Below are positions 17,820 through 25,968 of a stretch of 64,000 nt of DNA, in pieces. The stretch comes from Sporosarcina jeotgali (GTDB taxonomy: Bacteria; Bacillota; Bacilli; Bacillales_A; Planococcaceae). Each line of letters starts with the position of its first letter. Position 1 is the stretch's first letter. The position numbers were made by a program, and so were the translations under genes. Location of the stretch: assembly GCF_033304595.1 (NCBI RefSeq), contig NZ_CP116341.1, positions 1,159,001 to 1,223,000 on the forward strand. Reading direction: 5' to 3'. The notes below the pieces were generated by a model. It saw nothing but the letters and a program-made list of their open reading frames with translations. It did not search any database and was not told the DNA's origin.

Positions 17820-17827
17820 TGTATACT
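17799..17827 (+). promoter_or_regulatory. Sigma-A promoter of the ribU leader
   Basis: TTTACA (17799-17804), a 17-base spacer and TATACT (17822-17827) form a strong vegetative promoter. Transcription would begin near 17834, just before the FMN riboswitch. The -35 lies in the 3' arm of the rsiX terminator. Confidence 0.8.
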
Positions 17828-17848
17828 AATGGTGTAACAAAATATTGA

Positions 17849-17979
17849 TTCATCTTCGGGGCAGGGTGTAATTCCCGACCGGCGGAAATGGAAGCGAAAG
17901 CTTTTTAGCCCGCGAGCTTAACAGCAGATTCCAGTGAGATTCTGGAGCCGACAGTATAGTCTGGATGGGAGAAGGTGAA
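17849..17979 (+). promoter_or_regulatory. FMN riboswitch (RFN element)
   Basis: All conserved parts of the RFN aptamer are present in order: CTTCGGGGCAGGGTG, ATTCCCGACCGGCGG, AGCCCGCGAGC, CAGCAGATTCCAGTGAGATT, TGGAGCCGACAGTATAGTC and GGATGGGAGAAGG. The closing P1 helix pairs TTCATCTTC with GAAGGTGAA. It should switch off the downstream riboflavin transporter gene when FMN is plentiful. Confidence 0.97.
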
Positions 17980-18105
17980 GGCGAAGCCGTCTTTTTGTCT
18001 GTTTGACAACGGCTTGTTTAAGTGCGAGCATTCTTTTGAATGCTGGTGTCTTATTTAAACGCGTCTACTCACTCCCTTTAGCATGTATTTGCTTTAGGGT
18101 TTTTT
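17980..18105 (+). terminator. FMN riboswitch expression platform with terminal intrinsic terminator
   Basis: Three hairpins follow the aptamer: AAGCCGT/ACGGCTT (17984-18015), AGCATTC/GAATGCT (18027-18044) and CCCTTTAGC/GCTTTAGGG with two mismatches (18074-18099), the last directly followed by six T. The last is the probable FMN-dependent terminator; I could not assign an antiterminator with certainty. From 18106 to ribU there is the ribosome site AAGGAGAG, which could pair loosely with CTCTTTG at 18139-18146. No other feature is seen in this gene-free stretch. Confidence 0.65.
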
Positions 18106-18175
18106 AGCGGGACAGACGAAAGATTAGGCAGAACCTTTCCTCTTTGTGAAGTGAATCGCAAAAGGAGAGAGTAGC

Positions 18176-18757
18176 ATGAACAGCAAGAAATTACGGGTGA
18201 TGATTTTAGTCGCAATTCTAGGCAGCATTTCAACAGTTCTTATGCAGTTTAACTTCCCGCTGCCTGCACTTCCAGGATTTCTAAAGATTGACTTCAGTGA
18301 AATTCCCGCAGTATTGGCGGTAATGACACTCGGACCGGTCGCAGGGATTCTTGTGGAGCTATTGAAGAATGTTCTACATTGGTTTTTATCAGGAAGTCCT
18401 ACTGGGGTACCAGTTGGGGAAATCGCGAACTTTGTAACAGGCATCTTATTCATCATGCCGATTTATTTTATCTTCAACAAATTCCGTAACTCTCGCGGCT
18501 TAACTGCAGGGCTTATATCGGGTACAATTTCCATGGCGGTTGGCATGAGTCTCTTAAATTATTTAGTCTTCTTGCCAGCGTACACTTATTTCTTAAATGC
18601 ACCGCCAGTAACAGGAGACGGACTTTACAAAATGATTGTCTTAGGAATCTTGCCGTTCAACCTTATTAAAGGTGCAATTCTAATGGCGATTTCACTGCTT
18701 TTGTTTAAGAGTATGCAAAATTGGATTTCTCAGCAGCATCGTAAATTATCAGTGTGA
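18176..18757 (+). CDS. ribU: Riboflavin ECF transporter substrate-binding protein RibU
   Basis: A 193-residue membrane protein with about six spans, the S component that binds riboflavin and works with the EcfAA'T energy module encoded elsewhere. Family features include PALPGFLKIDFSEIPAVL, the segment GPVAGILVELLKNVLHW and SGSPTGVPVGEIANF. The FMN riboswitch directly upstream fixes the substrate. The same gene (ypaA/fmnP) follows rsiX in B. subtilis. Confidence 0.96.
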   Translation: MNSKKLRVMILVAILGSISTVLMQFNFPLPALPGFLKIDFSEIPAVLAVMTLGPVAGILVELLKNVLHWFLSGSPTGVPVGEIANFVTGILFIMPIYFIFNKFRNSRGLTAGLISGTISMAVGMSLLNYLVFLPAYTYFLNAPPVTGDGLYKMIVLGILPFNLIKGAILMAISLLLFKSMQNWISQQHRKLSV

Positions 18758-18763
18758 GAATAG

Positions 18764-18803
18764 AAAAAAAACAGGCTGTCCGCAAGTGCGGGCAGCCTGT
18801 TTT

Positions 18804-18806
<3 letters not shown>
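18764..18806. terminator. Bidirectional terminator between ribU and fer
   Basis: AACAGGCTGTCCGC and GCGGGCAGCCTGTT form a long stem around AAGT, with an A run on the left and a T run on the right, so it can end transcription from both convergent genes. It overlaps the fer stop codon. Confidence 0.92.
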
Positions 18807-19094
<288 letters not shown>

Positions 19095-19168
19095 CTAGGT
19101 ACTTCATCCATTCTAAAACGGTTTTCTGCAGTTTTCAACCTTTAACCACTAGAAAGTAGGGATTCTTC

Positions 19169-20215
19169 GTGAAGTTGAGTTCAATAATTTTAAAGATCGC
19201 TGAAAAAATGGATGGGCAAAGGTCTTTAAATGCAAGTTTACATGTCTTGCGTGGAAAACGATCTGGGCAAACCCTTCAAGATGTAGATTATTTTTCAGTG
19301 AAACCGTACTTTTCAATTCTACCTAAACTGTCCGAATCCACTTTTACAGAAGCGATTACCTCCCTTCAGCGTTCGGAATTGATCAATGAAACAGAGGGGC
19401 TTGTCACTGTCACGGAAAAAGGAAGGCAACTAGCCAAAGAGTTACGGGAATATCACTTTGATGGCTGGCAATATCGAGGCCGGGAAGAAATCTTCTTTTT
19501 GCGATTGGTTTTACTCGTACAAACCCTATCCCAGTTACGAAACTCTCAAAATTCCTTTTATCCGATCACGAATGATCGGAAAATCCAGCAGTTTGTGAAA
19601 AAGGTATTACGAAGTCTGCAGGACACACGTCAAAATAGCGCGCGTTCATTCGCAGAGGAGCTGATACTTGCGGTGGAAATGACGGGAATATCCGACCTGC
19701 AAGCATCTTTGCTTACTCACCGTTTAACTGGTGCAGAAGCAACAGGATGGACGTGGGAACAGCTTGAGGAATGTACAAGGGAAGACGCCGATAGTTTACA
19801 ACTGGAATTTCTAGAAGCGATTCATCGATTAATTACTGTGTCGGAATGTGAAAAAGCTGAAGAAACCCTGCCGATTTTAAATCAGCTTGCGGGTGGTATA
19901 CGTATTGAATCGCCGCTGACAGATTCAACGGCCATTACAAAGAGGTTATTTGACCAGGGATTACCTATGGAAGAAATAGCATTAATTCGACGGTTGAAGG
20001 TAAATACAATAGAAGATCACATTACAGAAATTGCAACAAATGATGATAACTTTCCGATCTTAAGATTTGTAGATCAGGCGGATATAGAAGCGGTTCAGCA
20101 AGAAATTAAAAAGAATGATGTGAAAAGGCTGCGGGTATTAAAAGAAAAGTTTCCCCATTTATCCTATTTTCAACTGCGTCTCATTTTAAGTACAACGAAA
20201 GGAGAGCTCGTGTAA
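19169..20215 (+). CDS. ypbB: Helix-turn-helix domain protein YpbB, recQ partner
   Basis: A 348-residue soluble protein always found directly before recQ in Bacillales. It is mostly helical, with a winged-helix-like N-terminal part (about residues 1-95) and a C-terminal helix-turn-helix-like segment (MEEIALIRRLKVNTIEDHI). Function is unknown to me; a role with the helicase is inferred from the fixed neighbourhood and the one-base overlap with recQ. The start is GTG 19169 after AGTAGGGA. Confidence 0.8.
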   Translation: MKLSSIILKIAEKMDGQRSLNASLHVLRGKRSGQTLQDVDYFSVKPYFSILPKLSESTFTEAITSLQRSELINETEGLVTVTEKGRQLAKELREYHFDGWQYRGREEIFFLRLVLLVQTLSQLRNSQNSFYPITNDRKIQQFVKKVLRSLQDTRQNSARSFAEELILAVEMTGISDLQASLLTHRLTGAEATGWTWEQLEECTREDADSLQLEFLEAIHRLITVSECEKAEETLPILNQLAGGIRIESPLTDSTAITKRLFDQGLPMEEIALIRRLKVNTIEDHITEIATNDDNFPILRFVDQADIEAVQQEIKKNDVKRLRVLKEKFPHLSYFQLRLILSTTKGELV

Positions 20216-21651
20216 TGGATCTTCATCATGAACTAAAAAAGCGATTCGGATTCGATGAATTCCGTCCAGGTCAAGAAGACGTCATTCGCTCTATATTGAA
20301 ACGGAACGACACAATTGCCATATTGCCAACAGGCATGGGGAAGTCGTTATGCTACCAGCTGCCTGGTCAACTGCAGGATGGACTGGTGCTCATCGTTTCC
20401 CCTCTCGTTTCCTTAATGGAAGATCAAGTGGCCAGTATTCGAAAAAGAGGGGAAAAACGCGTTGCAGCAGTGAATTCATTTCTATCATCGGAACAAAGAA
20501 AATACTTATTCGATGAAATCCATACGATTAAATTCTTATTTGTTTCGCCTGAAATGATCAGCCGTCCGGATATGACGAATTTTCTAATGAGATTACCGAT
20601 TTCAATTCTGGTGGTGGACGAAGCACATTGTATTTCTCAGTGGGGATTCGACTTCCGTCCTGACTATTTGCGATTGGGAGAGTTCATCCGCTTAGCGGGA
20701 AATCCCCCGGTTCTCGCATTAACTGCTACTGCTGATGCAAAAGTAGAAGCAGATATTATTCACTACTTACATATGTCTAACCCGAATGTAATCCGTCAAT
20801 CATTAGACCGGCCGAACTTAACGTACACAGTTCAACAACTGGAAATGGAAGCCGATAAAACAACTTGGCTGAAACAACGATTGGCGACAACTAAGGGTCC
20901 TGGGATTATTTATGTTTCTTCGAGAAAGCGTGCTGAAGAGCTGACACATATACTTCAACAAGAAGGGATCTTAATTGCTTCTTACCACGCCGGAAAAGAA
21001 GCGGGAGACCGGAATATTATTCAACAGCAGTTTTTGACAGGGGAGTTGTCCTGGATCTGTGCAACGAATGCTTTCGGTATGGGCGTACACAAAGATGATA
21101 TCCGTCAGGTTATTCATGACCAAATGTCTGCTTCTGCAGCGGCGTATGTTCAGGAAGCGGGCCGTGCGGGTAGAGATGGTAAACCCTCAAGTGCTGTCTT
21201 GTTATATGTAACGGATGATGAGCAGAAAGTTCGCTTCATTGTACAACGGGACCTGCCAGATGAGCCGCAAGTCCATCACTTTGTCTCCATGAGGGCATCT
21301 GGTGAGTCAGTGGAATCATCGGCAGAGCTTGCTGGTATTTCTGAAACGAGCTCAAGATTGATTCAATATTACCTGGAAACACTTTCGGTTGATGATGTTC
21401 TTAAAACGTTCACAAAGTTAAAGTACGACAAAGAAGAGAAGTTAAGAGAAATGATTGCCTATGTCCACGCAAAAACCTGTTTACGTGCACAATTACTCTC
21501 TTATTTTGATGAAATTTCGCAGGAACAGCACGATTCATGCTGTTCCGTATGCGGTACAGCTCAGGATAGCTGGCTTTTAAGTAACGAGAGCAGCGGGAAT
21601 CGGAGAAGACTTCTGCAATGGGAGGAGAGAATTCGACTATTGCTTTGTTAG
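20215..21651 (+). CDS. recQ: ATP-dependent DNA helicase, RecQ family (RecS-like)
   Basis: A 478-residue superfamily 2 helicase for DNA repair and recombination. Motif Q/I (RPGQ; LPTGMGKSLCYQLP, K43), DEAH box (VVDEAHCISQWG), TATAD and QEAGRAGRDG (motif VI) are all present, followed by the zinc-binding part with C-x(n)-CCSVCG. The protein ends soon after, so the HRDC domain and probably most of the RQC winged helix are lacking, like B. subtilis RecS. It starts at TAATG overlapping ypbB. Confidence 0.94.
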   Translation: MDLHHELKKRFGFDEFRPGQEDVIRSILKRNDTIAILPTGMGKSLCYQLPGQLQDGLVLIVSPLVSLMEDQVASIRKRGEKRVAAVNSFLSSEQRKYLFDEIHTIKFLFVSPEMISRPDMTNFLMRLPISILVVDEAHCISQWGFDFRPDYLRLGEFIRLAGNPPVLALTATADAKVEADIIHYLHMSNPNVIRQSLDRPNLTYTVQQLEMEADKTTWLKQRLATTKGPGIIYVSSRKRAEELTHILQQEGILIASYHAGKEAGDRNIIQQQFLTGELSWICATNAFGMGVHKDDIRQVIHDQMSASAAAYVQEAGRAGRDGKPSSAVLLYVTDDEQKVRFIVQRDLPDEPQVHHFVSMRASGESVESSAELAGISETSSRLIQYYLETLSVDDVLKTFTKLKYDKEEKLREMIAYVHAKTCLRAQLLSYFDEISQEQHDSCCSVCGTAQDSWLLSNESSGNRRRLLQWEERIRLLLC

Positions 21652-21730
21652 GAGACCGGATTGCCGTTTACTTTTACGACAAAATTCGTCATAATAAAGA
21701 TATAGTAATAGGGGATAGGAGAATGCCACT

Positions 21731-22438
21731 ATGACAAAAAGTGACTATAACTCAGAATTCGAAGATAATAGAAAAGAGATTGATTTAGATGACGATACTA
21801 AAGAGGATCTTCCCTCTCGTGTAAAACTGCGTCAGAATAAAAATGGGACACCTAAGCGTAAAAAGAAAGAATCGCGCAAAGGACTAACTTTGATCAATAT
21901 TATTCTAGTGCTCTTCACACTTATACCGATTGGAATATTTGTGTATGTGCTTTCGGATTTGTATAATCCTAAAGAGGATTCAAACGTTAAGATTGACTCG
22001 TCGGACGTGACATATGAACTTGGTTCAAGTCAGTCACCGAATTCTTCTGACGATGTGACCGCCGATTCCAATGGAAGTAAAGAAGATGATGATTCAAAAG
22101 CGGAAGAAGACGCTGAAAAAGATGTGCCTGATAGTTCTGCAACCCCGGAACAGAAGCCTGTTGCTAAACCGAAACCGGATCCGAAGCCAGAGCCTAAGCC
22201 AGATCCGAAACCGGATGCAAAACCAGAATCCAAACCGGATCCTAAGCCGGAAACAAAACCGGATTCAAAACCAGAAGTAAAGCCAGCCGGGAAATCACAT
22301 ACCGTTCAACCGAACGAAACACTTTACCGGATTTCTGTGAATTATTATGGGTCAGGCAGCGGAGTAGAAAAAATCAAAGCTGCTAACGGGTTATCATCAA
22401 ATTCAATCAGTGTTGGACAGATGCTGATTATTCCTTAA
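21731..22438 (+). CDS. ypbE: LysM-domain membrane protein YpbE
   Basis: A 235-residue bitopic protein: charged cytoplasmic N-terminus (1-50), membrane span (52-76), acidic and Ser-rich stalk (80-140), a Lys-Pro repeat (142-185) and a C-terminal LysM peptidoglycan-binding domain (about 189-235, [18 protein letters not shown]). The Lys-Pro stalk probably spans the cell wall so that LysM binds glycan. The same type of gene lies near recQ in B. subtilis. Its exact role is unknown. Confidence 0.85.
   Translation: MTKSDYNSEFEDNRKEIDLDDDTKEDLPSRVKLRQNKNGTPKRKKKESRKGLTLINIILVLFTLIPIGIFVYVLSDLYNPKEDSNVKIDSSDVTYELGSSQSPNSSDDVTADSNGSKEDDDSKAEEDAEKDVPDSSATPEQKPVAKPKPDPKPEPKPDPKPDAKPESKPDPKPETKPDSKPEVKPAGKSHTVQPNETLYRISVNYYGSGSGVEKIKAANGLSSNSISVGQMLIIP
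22154..22285 (+). repeat. Degenerate tandem repeat coding for the Lys-Pro stalk of YpbE
   Basis: About eleven imperfect copies of a 12-base unit (codons for KP followed by two residues, often D/E-P or a small residue) run through this part of ypbE. Such arrays are prone to slippage and length variation between strains. Confidence 0.75.
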
Positions 22439-22450
22439 TTACAAATTTCG

Positions 22451-22481
22451 AAAAGGCAAAGTACGCTGACTTTGCCTTTTT
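22451..22481 (+). terminator. Intrinsic terminator after ypbE
   Basis: AAAAGGCAAAG and CTTTGCCTTTT form an 11-bp stem with an 8-base loop. A run of T completes it. Confidence 0.85.
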
Positions 22482-22499
22482 CATATGGCGGGTGAATGT

Positions 22500-23297
22500 A
22501 TGAAGTTTTTCTGGATTAGTATTCGTACGCTGTTCATTTGTCTAAGCATATTGTTGGGAAGTATGTTTTACAGTGCTCATCGTATTTCTTTAAAGACCCA
22601 TCGCATGAACGTGAAGTCCGTGCCGGAGAACGATGCGGAACTTACTGTGTTTTTCATAAGTGATGTGCACCGGAGACGGATACCGAAAAAATTATTGAAT
22701 AAAGTTCAATCCAGGGCAGGTTCAGTGGATCTCGTTATTATTGGCGGTGATGTCGCTGAGAGAGGTGTCCCTTCAGATCGAGTGAAAAATAATGTCTTAA
22801 AACTATCTTCCTTAGGTCCGGTTTACTATGTTTGGGGCAACAATGACCGTGAAATAGGAGAATCTGCAATTCGGGATATTATCGCTGCTGTTGGAGGGGT
22901 AGTACTTGACAATAAAAGTGTTCGTATTCCTGAACATCCTGATTGGATTATCAGTGGTGCCGATGATCCTTCAAGCGGAAATACAAACTTGAAAGAAGCT
23001 GTAGGTTTTGAACAAGACTATATGTATCAGCTTGTGGCGGTTCATAATCCATCGCTGTTCAATAAGATTCTGCAACTATCCAAACCTGAGCTTCTAGTAG
23101 GAGGTCATACGCATGGCGGCCAAATTCGTTTCGGGCCTTTCGGGATGCAGCCTAGAGGGGAATTTAAAGAGCAACGGGAGTATTCACAACTAATTAGCAA
23201 CGGATTTGGAACCACATTAGTCCCATTACGATTTGGTGCTCCGCCAGAAACGCACTTAATTACAATTCAGTATAAAAAAAGGAGTGGAGAAAGCTGA
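22500..23297 (+). CDS. ypbG: Membrane-anchored metallophosphoesterase (YpbG-like)
   Basis: A 265-residue calcineurin-like phosphoesterase with an N-terminal hydrophobic anchor (residues 3-25). The two-metal site motifs are in order: FFISDVHRRR (D-x-H), IIGGDVAERG, WGNNDRE (GNxD), VAVHNP and GGHTHGGQ. The substrate is not known. ATG 22500 follows GGGTGA; the upstream ATG at 22485 has no ribosome site. It overlaps the ribosome site of bdr and is probably read with it. Confidence 0.85.
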   Translation: MKFFWISIRTLFICLSILLGSMFYSAHRISLKTHRMNVKSVPENDAELTVFFISDVHRRRIPKKLLNKVQSRAGSVDLVIIGGDVAERGVPSDRVKNNVLKLSSLGPVYYVWGNNDREIGESAIRDIIAAVGGVVLDNKSVRIPEHPDWIISGADDPSSGNTNLKEAVGFEQDYMYQLVAVHNPSLFNKILQLSKPELLVGGHTHGGQIRFGPFGMQPRGEFKEQREYSQLISNGFGTTLVPLRFGAPPETHLITIQYKKRSGES

Positions 23298-23298
23298 T

Positions 23299-24273
23299 AT
23301 GCTTAAAACGGATGCAATTATTATAGGGGCAGGACCTTGTGGGTTATCTGCTGCTATCCATTTACAACGGATAGGTCTCGATGTGCTGCTTATTGAAAAA
23401 GGGAGTATTGTTAACTCGATTCATCGCTATCCAACACATCAGACATTTTTTAGTTCAAGCATGAAATTATCGATTGGCAATATTCCATTTATCACCGCGA
23501 AAGATAAACCTCAACGCAATGATGCGTTAGTATACTATCGAACAGTTGCTGAGCTTGAACAATTGACGATTAACAGCGATGAGACAGTTCTATCGGTAGA
23601 AAAGACAAACAACGTGTTTCATCTTAGAACGGATAAGGCAGAATATGAAGCGCCATACGTTGTTGCAGCGACAGGTTATTATGATCAGCCGAACCGTCTT
23701 GAAGCAGTCGGTGCAGATTTACCGCACGTTCATCACTATTTCAAAGAGGCACATCCTTACTTCCAAAAAAATGTAGTAGTTATTGGCGGTAAAAACTCTG
23801 CCGTTGACGCTGCACTGGAACTTGAACGCGCCGGAGCTAACGTGACCGTCGTATATCGCGGATCCTCCTATTCACCAAGTGTGAAACCTTGGATTTTACC
23901 GGGATTTGAAAGCTTGGTGAACAACGGCAAAATCAGAATGATCTTCCAAGCGTCGGTTGATGAAATTACAAGTGAAAGTGTCCGTATTCGTTCAGGAGCA
24001 GGGATAGATGTAATCCCGTCTGATGCCGTATTTGCTATGATTGGTTATCATCCGGACTATAACCTTTTGGGGAGTATGGGGATCCAGTTGGAACAGGATA
24101 GCGGGTGTCCGATATTTAACGAAGAAACGATGGAAACTTCAGTTGAAGGTCTGTATATTGCAGGTGTAATTGCTGCCGGTAATAACGCTAATTCAATTTT
24201 TATTGAGAATGGCCGCCATCACGGTGAAGCAATCGCATATTCAATATCCGAAAAAATGAAAGCAAAGTGTTAA
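23299..24273 (+). CDS. bdr: Bacillithiol disulfide reductase (YpdA)
   Basis: A 324-residue FAD/NADPH oxidoreductase that reduces oxidised bacillithiol. The FAD-binding motif IIIGAGPCGLSAA (about 7-19) and the NADPH-binding motif VVVIGGKNSAVDAALE are plain. The segment SIHRYPTHQTFFSSS is typical of YpdA. ATG 23299 follows GGAGTGGAG at good spacing and lies one base after the ypbG stop. BshA, which makes the bacillithiol precursor, is encoded later in this window. Confidence 0.93.
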   Translation: MLKTDAIIIGAGPCGLSAAIHLQRIGLDVLLIEKGSIVNSIHRYPTHQTFFSSSMKLSIGNIPFITAKDKPQRNDALVYYRTVAELEQLTINSDETVLSVEKTNNVFHLRTDKAEYEAPYVVAATGYYDQPNRLEAVGADLPHVHHYFKEAHPYFQKNVVVIGGKNSAVDAALELERAGANVTVVYRGSSYSPSVKPWILPGFESLVNNGKIRMIFQASVDEITSESVRIRSGAGIDVIPSDAVFAMIGYHPDYNLLGSMGIQLEQDSGCPIFNEETMETSVEGLYIAGVIAAGNNANSIFIENGRHHGEAIAYSISEKMKAKC

Positions 24274-24300
24274 CAGAATAGGAAATTCTTTCTGTATTTG

Positions 24301-24309
24301 TGATATAAT
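24301..24309 (+). promoter_or_regulatory. Extended -10 promoter of prsW
   Basis: TGATATAAT is a perfect extended -10 element 24 bases before the prsW start. No convincing -35 is present. Confidence 0.5.
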
Positions 24310-24332
24310 CACCCTGATTGGGGGTGCGAAGC

Positions 24333-25004
24333 TTGATAATTTTGTTTACAGTTGCAATCGCTCCGTCACTGGCATTATTCAGTTATCTTTATTTGAGAAA
24401 AGAAATCTCAAGGGAACCTTCGCGCACTCTTTTTCAAGCGTTTGTTTACGGAGCGGTCATGACGTTTCCAATCTTGTTCATTCAACATGTTTTTGAACAG
24501 GAGCAAGTCTTCTCGAATGAATTTTTACAGAATACGGTGTTTACGGGTGCTTTAGAAGAATTTTTCAAATGGCTGATTTTATTAGTCTTTGTATATAAAA
24601 ACTTTGAGTTTGACGATACCTACGATGGAATTCTTTTTGGGGCGAGTGTATCTCTGGGATTCGCGACAGTTGAAAATATCTTGTTTTTGTTCACTTTTGG
24701 TTTAGATACAGCTTTTATTCGTGCGTTATTACCGGTTTCCAGCCATGCGTTGTTTGGAGTCGTAATGGGGTATTATTTTGGGAAATCTAAATTTGCAGTT
24801 TCAACAAGTAAAAAGTGGAATTTAGCCATTGCACTTATTTTCCCTTTTCTATTACATGTTACGTACAATGCAATCTTGGAAATCCATGATTTATGGGTAT
24901 ATCTAATGATTCCATTCATGCTTTTTTTATGGTGGTTTGGGCTAACCAGAGTGAAGTATGCACACGTTTTTGCCATGAGACAATTTCAAAAGAGATCAAG
25001 ATGA
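24333..25004 (+). CDS. prsW: Membrane protease PrsW
   Basis: A 223-residue polytopic intramembrane or membrane-surface protease. In B. subtilis it makes the first cut in anti-sigma factor RsiW. Typical motifs are the paired glutamates in GALEEFFKW, the segment GASVSLGFATVENILFL, and histidines in SHALFGVVMG and LLHVTYN. TTG 24333 is the start, 6 bases after GGGGGTG, giving the family N-terminus; the frame is open 15 bases upstream. A terminator follows at once. Confidence 0.92.
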   Translation: MIILFTVAIAPSLALFSYLYLRKEISREPSRTLFQAFVYGAVMTFPILFIQHVFEQEQVFSNEFLQNTVFTGALEEFFKWLILLVFVYKNFEFDDTYDGILFGASVSLGFATVENILFLFTFGLDTAFIRALLPVSSHALFGVVMGYYFGKSKFAVSTSKKWNLAIALIFPFLLHVTYNAILEIHDLWVYLMIPFMLFLWWFGLTRVKYAHVFAMRQFQKRSR

Positions 25005-25005
25005 G

Positions 25006-25034
25006 ACCATCCGTACCTAACGGGTGGTTTTTTT
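25006..25034 (+). terminator. Intrinsic terminator after prsW
   Basis: ACCATCCGT and ACGGGTGGT form a 9-bp stem (one G-T pair) around a short loop and are followed by seven T. It starts two bases after the prsW stop. Confidence 0.9.
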
Positions 25035-25116
25035 ATGCTTTCATGCAGCAATTCGTCATAAATCCAGTAATTTAGGACAGTCTAAGTGTACTAGCAGAAC
25101 GACTGGAGGAAATGAC

Positions 25117-25905
25117 ATGAACAAAACAATACGCACCTTGTTAATTGGCTTTTTCTTATTTGCAGGAATTCAATTATCACTATCAACTGATTCTCAGGCT
25201 TTTACAGACCGGGAACTTGCAAAAGGGACGAAAGGAGATGATGTTATTGAACTTCAAGCAAGACTTCAATATATCGGATTCTTTAAAGGGGAAATAGATG
25301 GAAACTTTGGATATCAAACGTATTGGGCATTGAGGGAATTCCAAGAGAAGTATGGAATGCCAATTGACGGAATCGCGGGATCTAAAACGAAAAAGAAGTT
25401 AACTTCGGTATCTTCATATGATAAAAAGTTTGTCATGGACAACATAAATAACGGCAAAGAATTTACCCACTATGGAGGAAAACCTTTGTCGTCTCAAGTT
25501 AAAGGCGGAACAGCTGCTAAAAAACCGAGCACACAAGTTCCTTCAAAATATAGCGGGGACGATTTGAAATTGCTGGCGAATGCTGTATATGGAGAGTCCC
25601 GCGGAGAACCTTATGAAGGCCAAGTTGCAGTTGCCGCGGTTATTTTAAATCGTATCGAACATCCTGATTTCCCGAATACAGTTGGAGGTGTGATTTTCCA
25701 GCCGGGAGCTTTTACAGCGGTTTCAGATGGACAAATTTGGCTGGAACCAAATGAAAGAGCAAAAGAAGCAGTAATTGACGCTATGAATGGCTGGGATCCT
25801 TCTGAAAACGCAATTTATTACTTTAATCCTGTGACAGCAACGAGTAAATGGATTTGGTCGCGTCCTCAAATCAAGAAAATAGGGATGCATGTTTTTTGTA
25901 ACTAA
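25117..25905 (+). CDS. sleB: Spore cortex-lytic enzyme SleB
   Basis: A 262-residue exported lytic transglycosylase that degrades spore cortex during germination. Layout: signal peptide (1-28), PG-binding domain (about 33-95), linker, and the SleB/CwlJ hydrolase domain (about 145-262) with AVYGESRGEPYEGQVAVAAV. ATG 25117 follows CTGGAGGAA; the frame continues upstream into the prsW terminator but without family similarity. It pairs with ypeB as in other Bacillales. I could not find a convincing sigma-G promoter by eye. Confidence 0.95.
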   Translation: MNKTIRTLLIGFFLFAGIQLSLSTDSQAFTDRELAKGTKGDDVIELQARLQYIGFFKGEIDGNFGYQTYWALREFQEKYGMPIDGIAGSKTKKKLTSVSSYDKKFVMDNINNGKEFTHYGGKPLSSQVKGGTAAKKPSTQVPSKYSGDDLKLLANAVYGESRGEPYEGQVAVAAVILNRIEHPDFPNTVGGVIFQPGAFTAVSDGQIWLEPNERAKEAVIDAMNGWDPSENAIYYFNPVTATSKWIWSRPQIKKIGMHVFCN

Positions 25906-25968
25906 AGAAAACGTATTTCCTTACTCCCTACCCATAACTTTTACAGAAAGCAGGTGCAGTACGTACTT

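Noticed and set aside
25035..25116. Sigma-G promoter before sleB
   Set aside because: TGTACTA at 25087 resembles a sigma-G -10, but no matching -35 lies 17-18 bases upstream.
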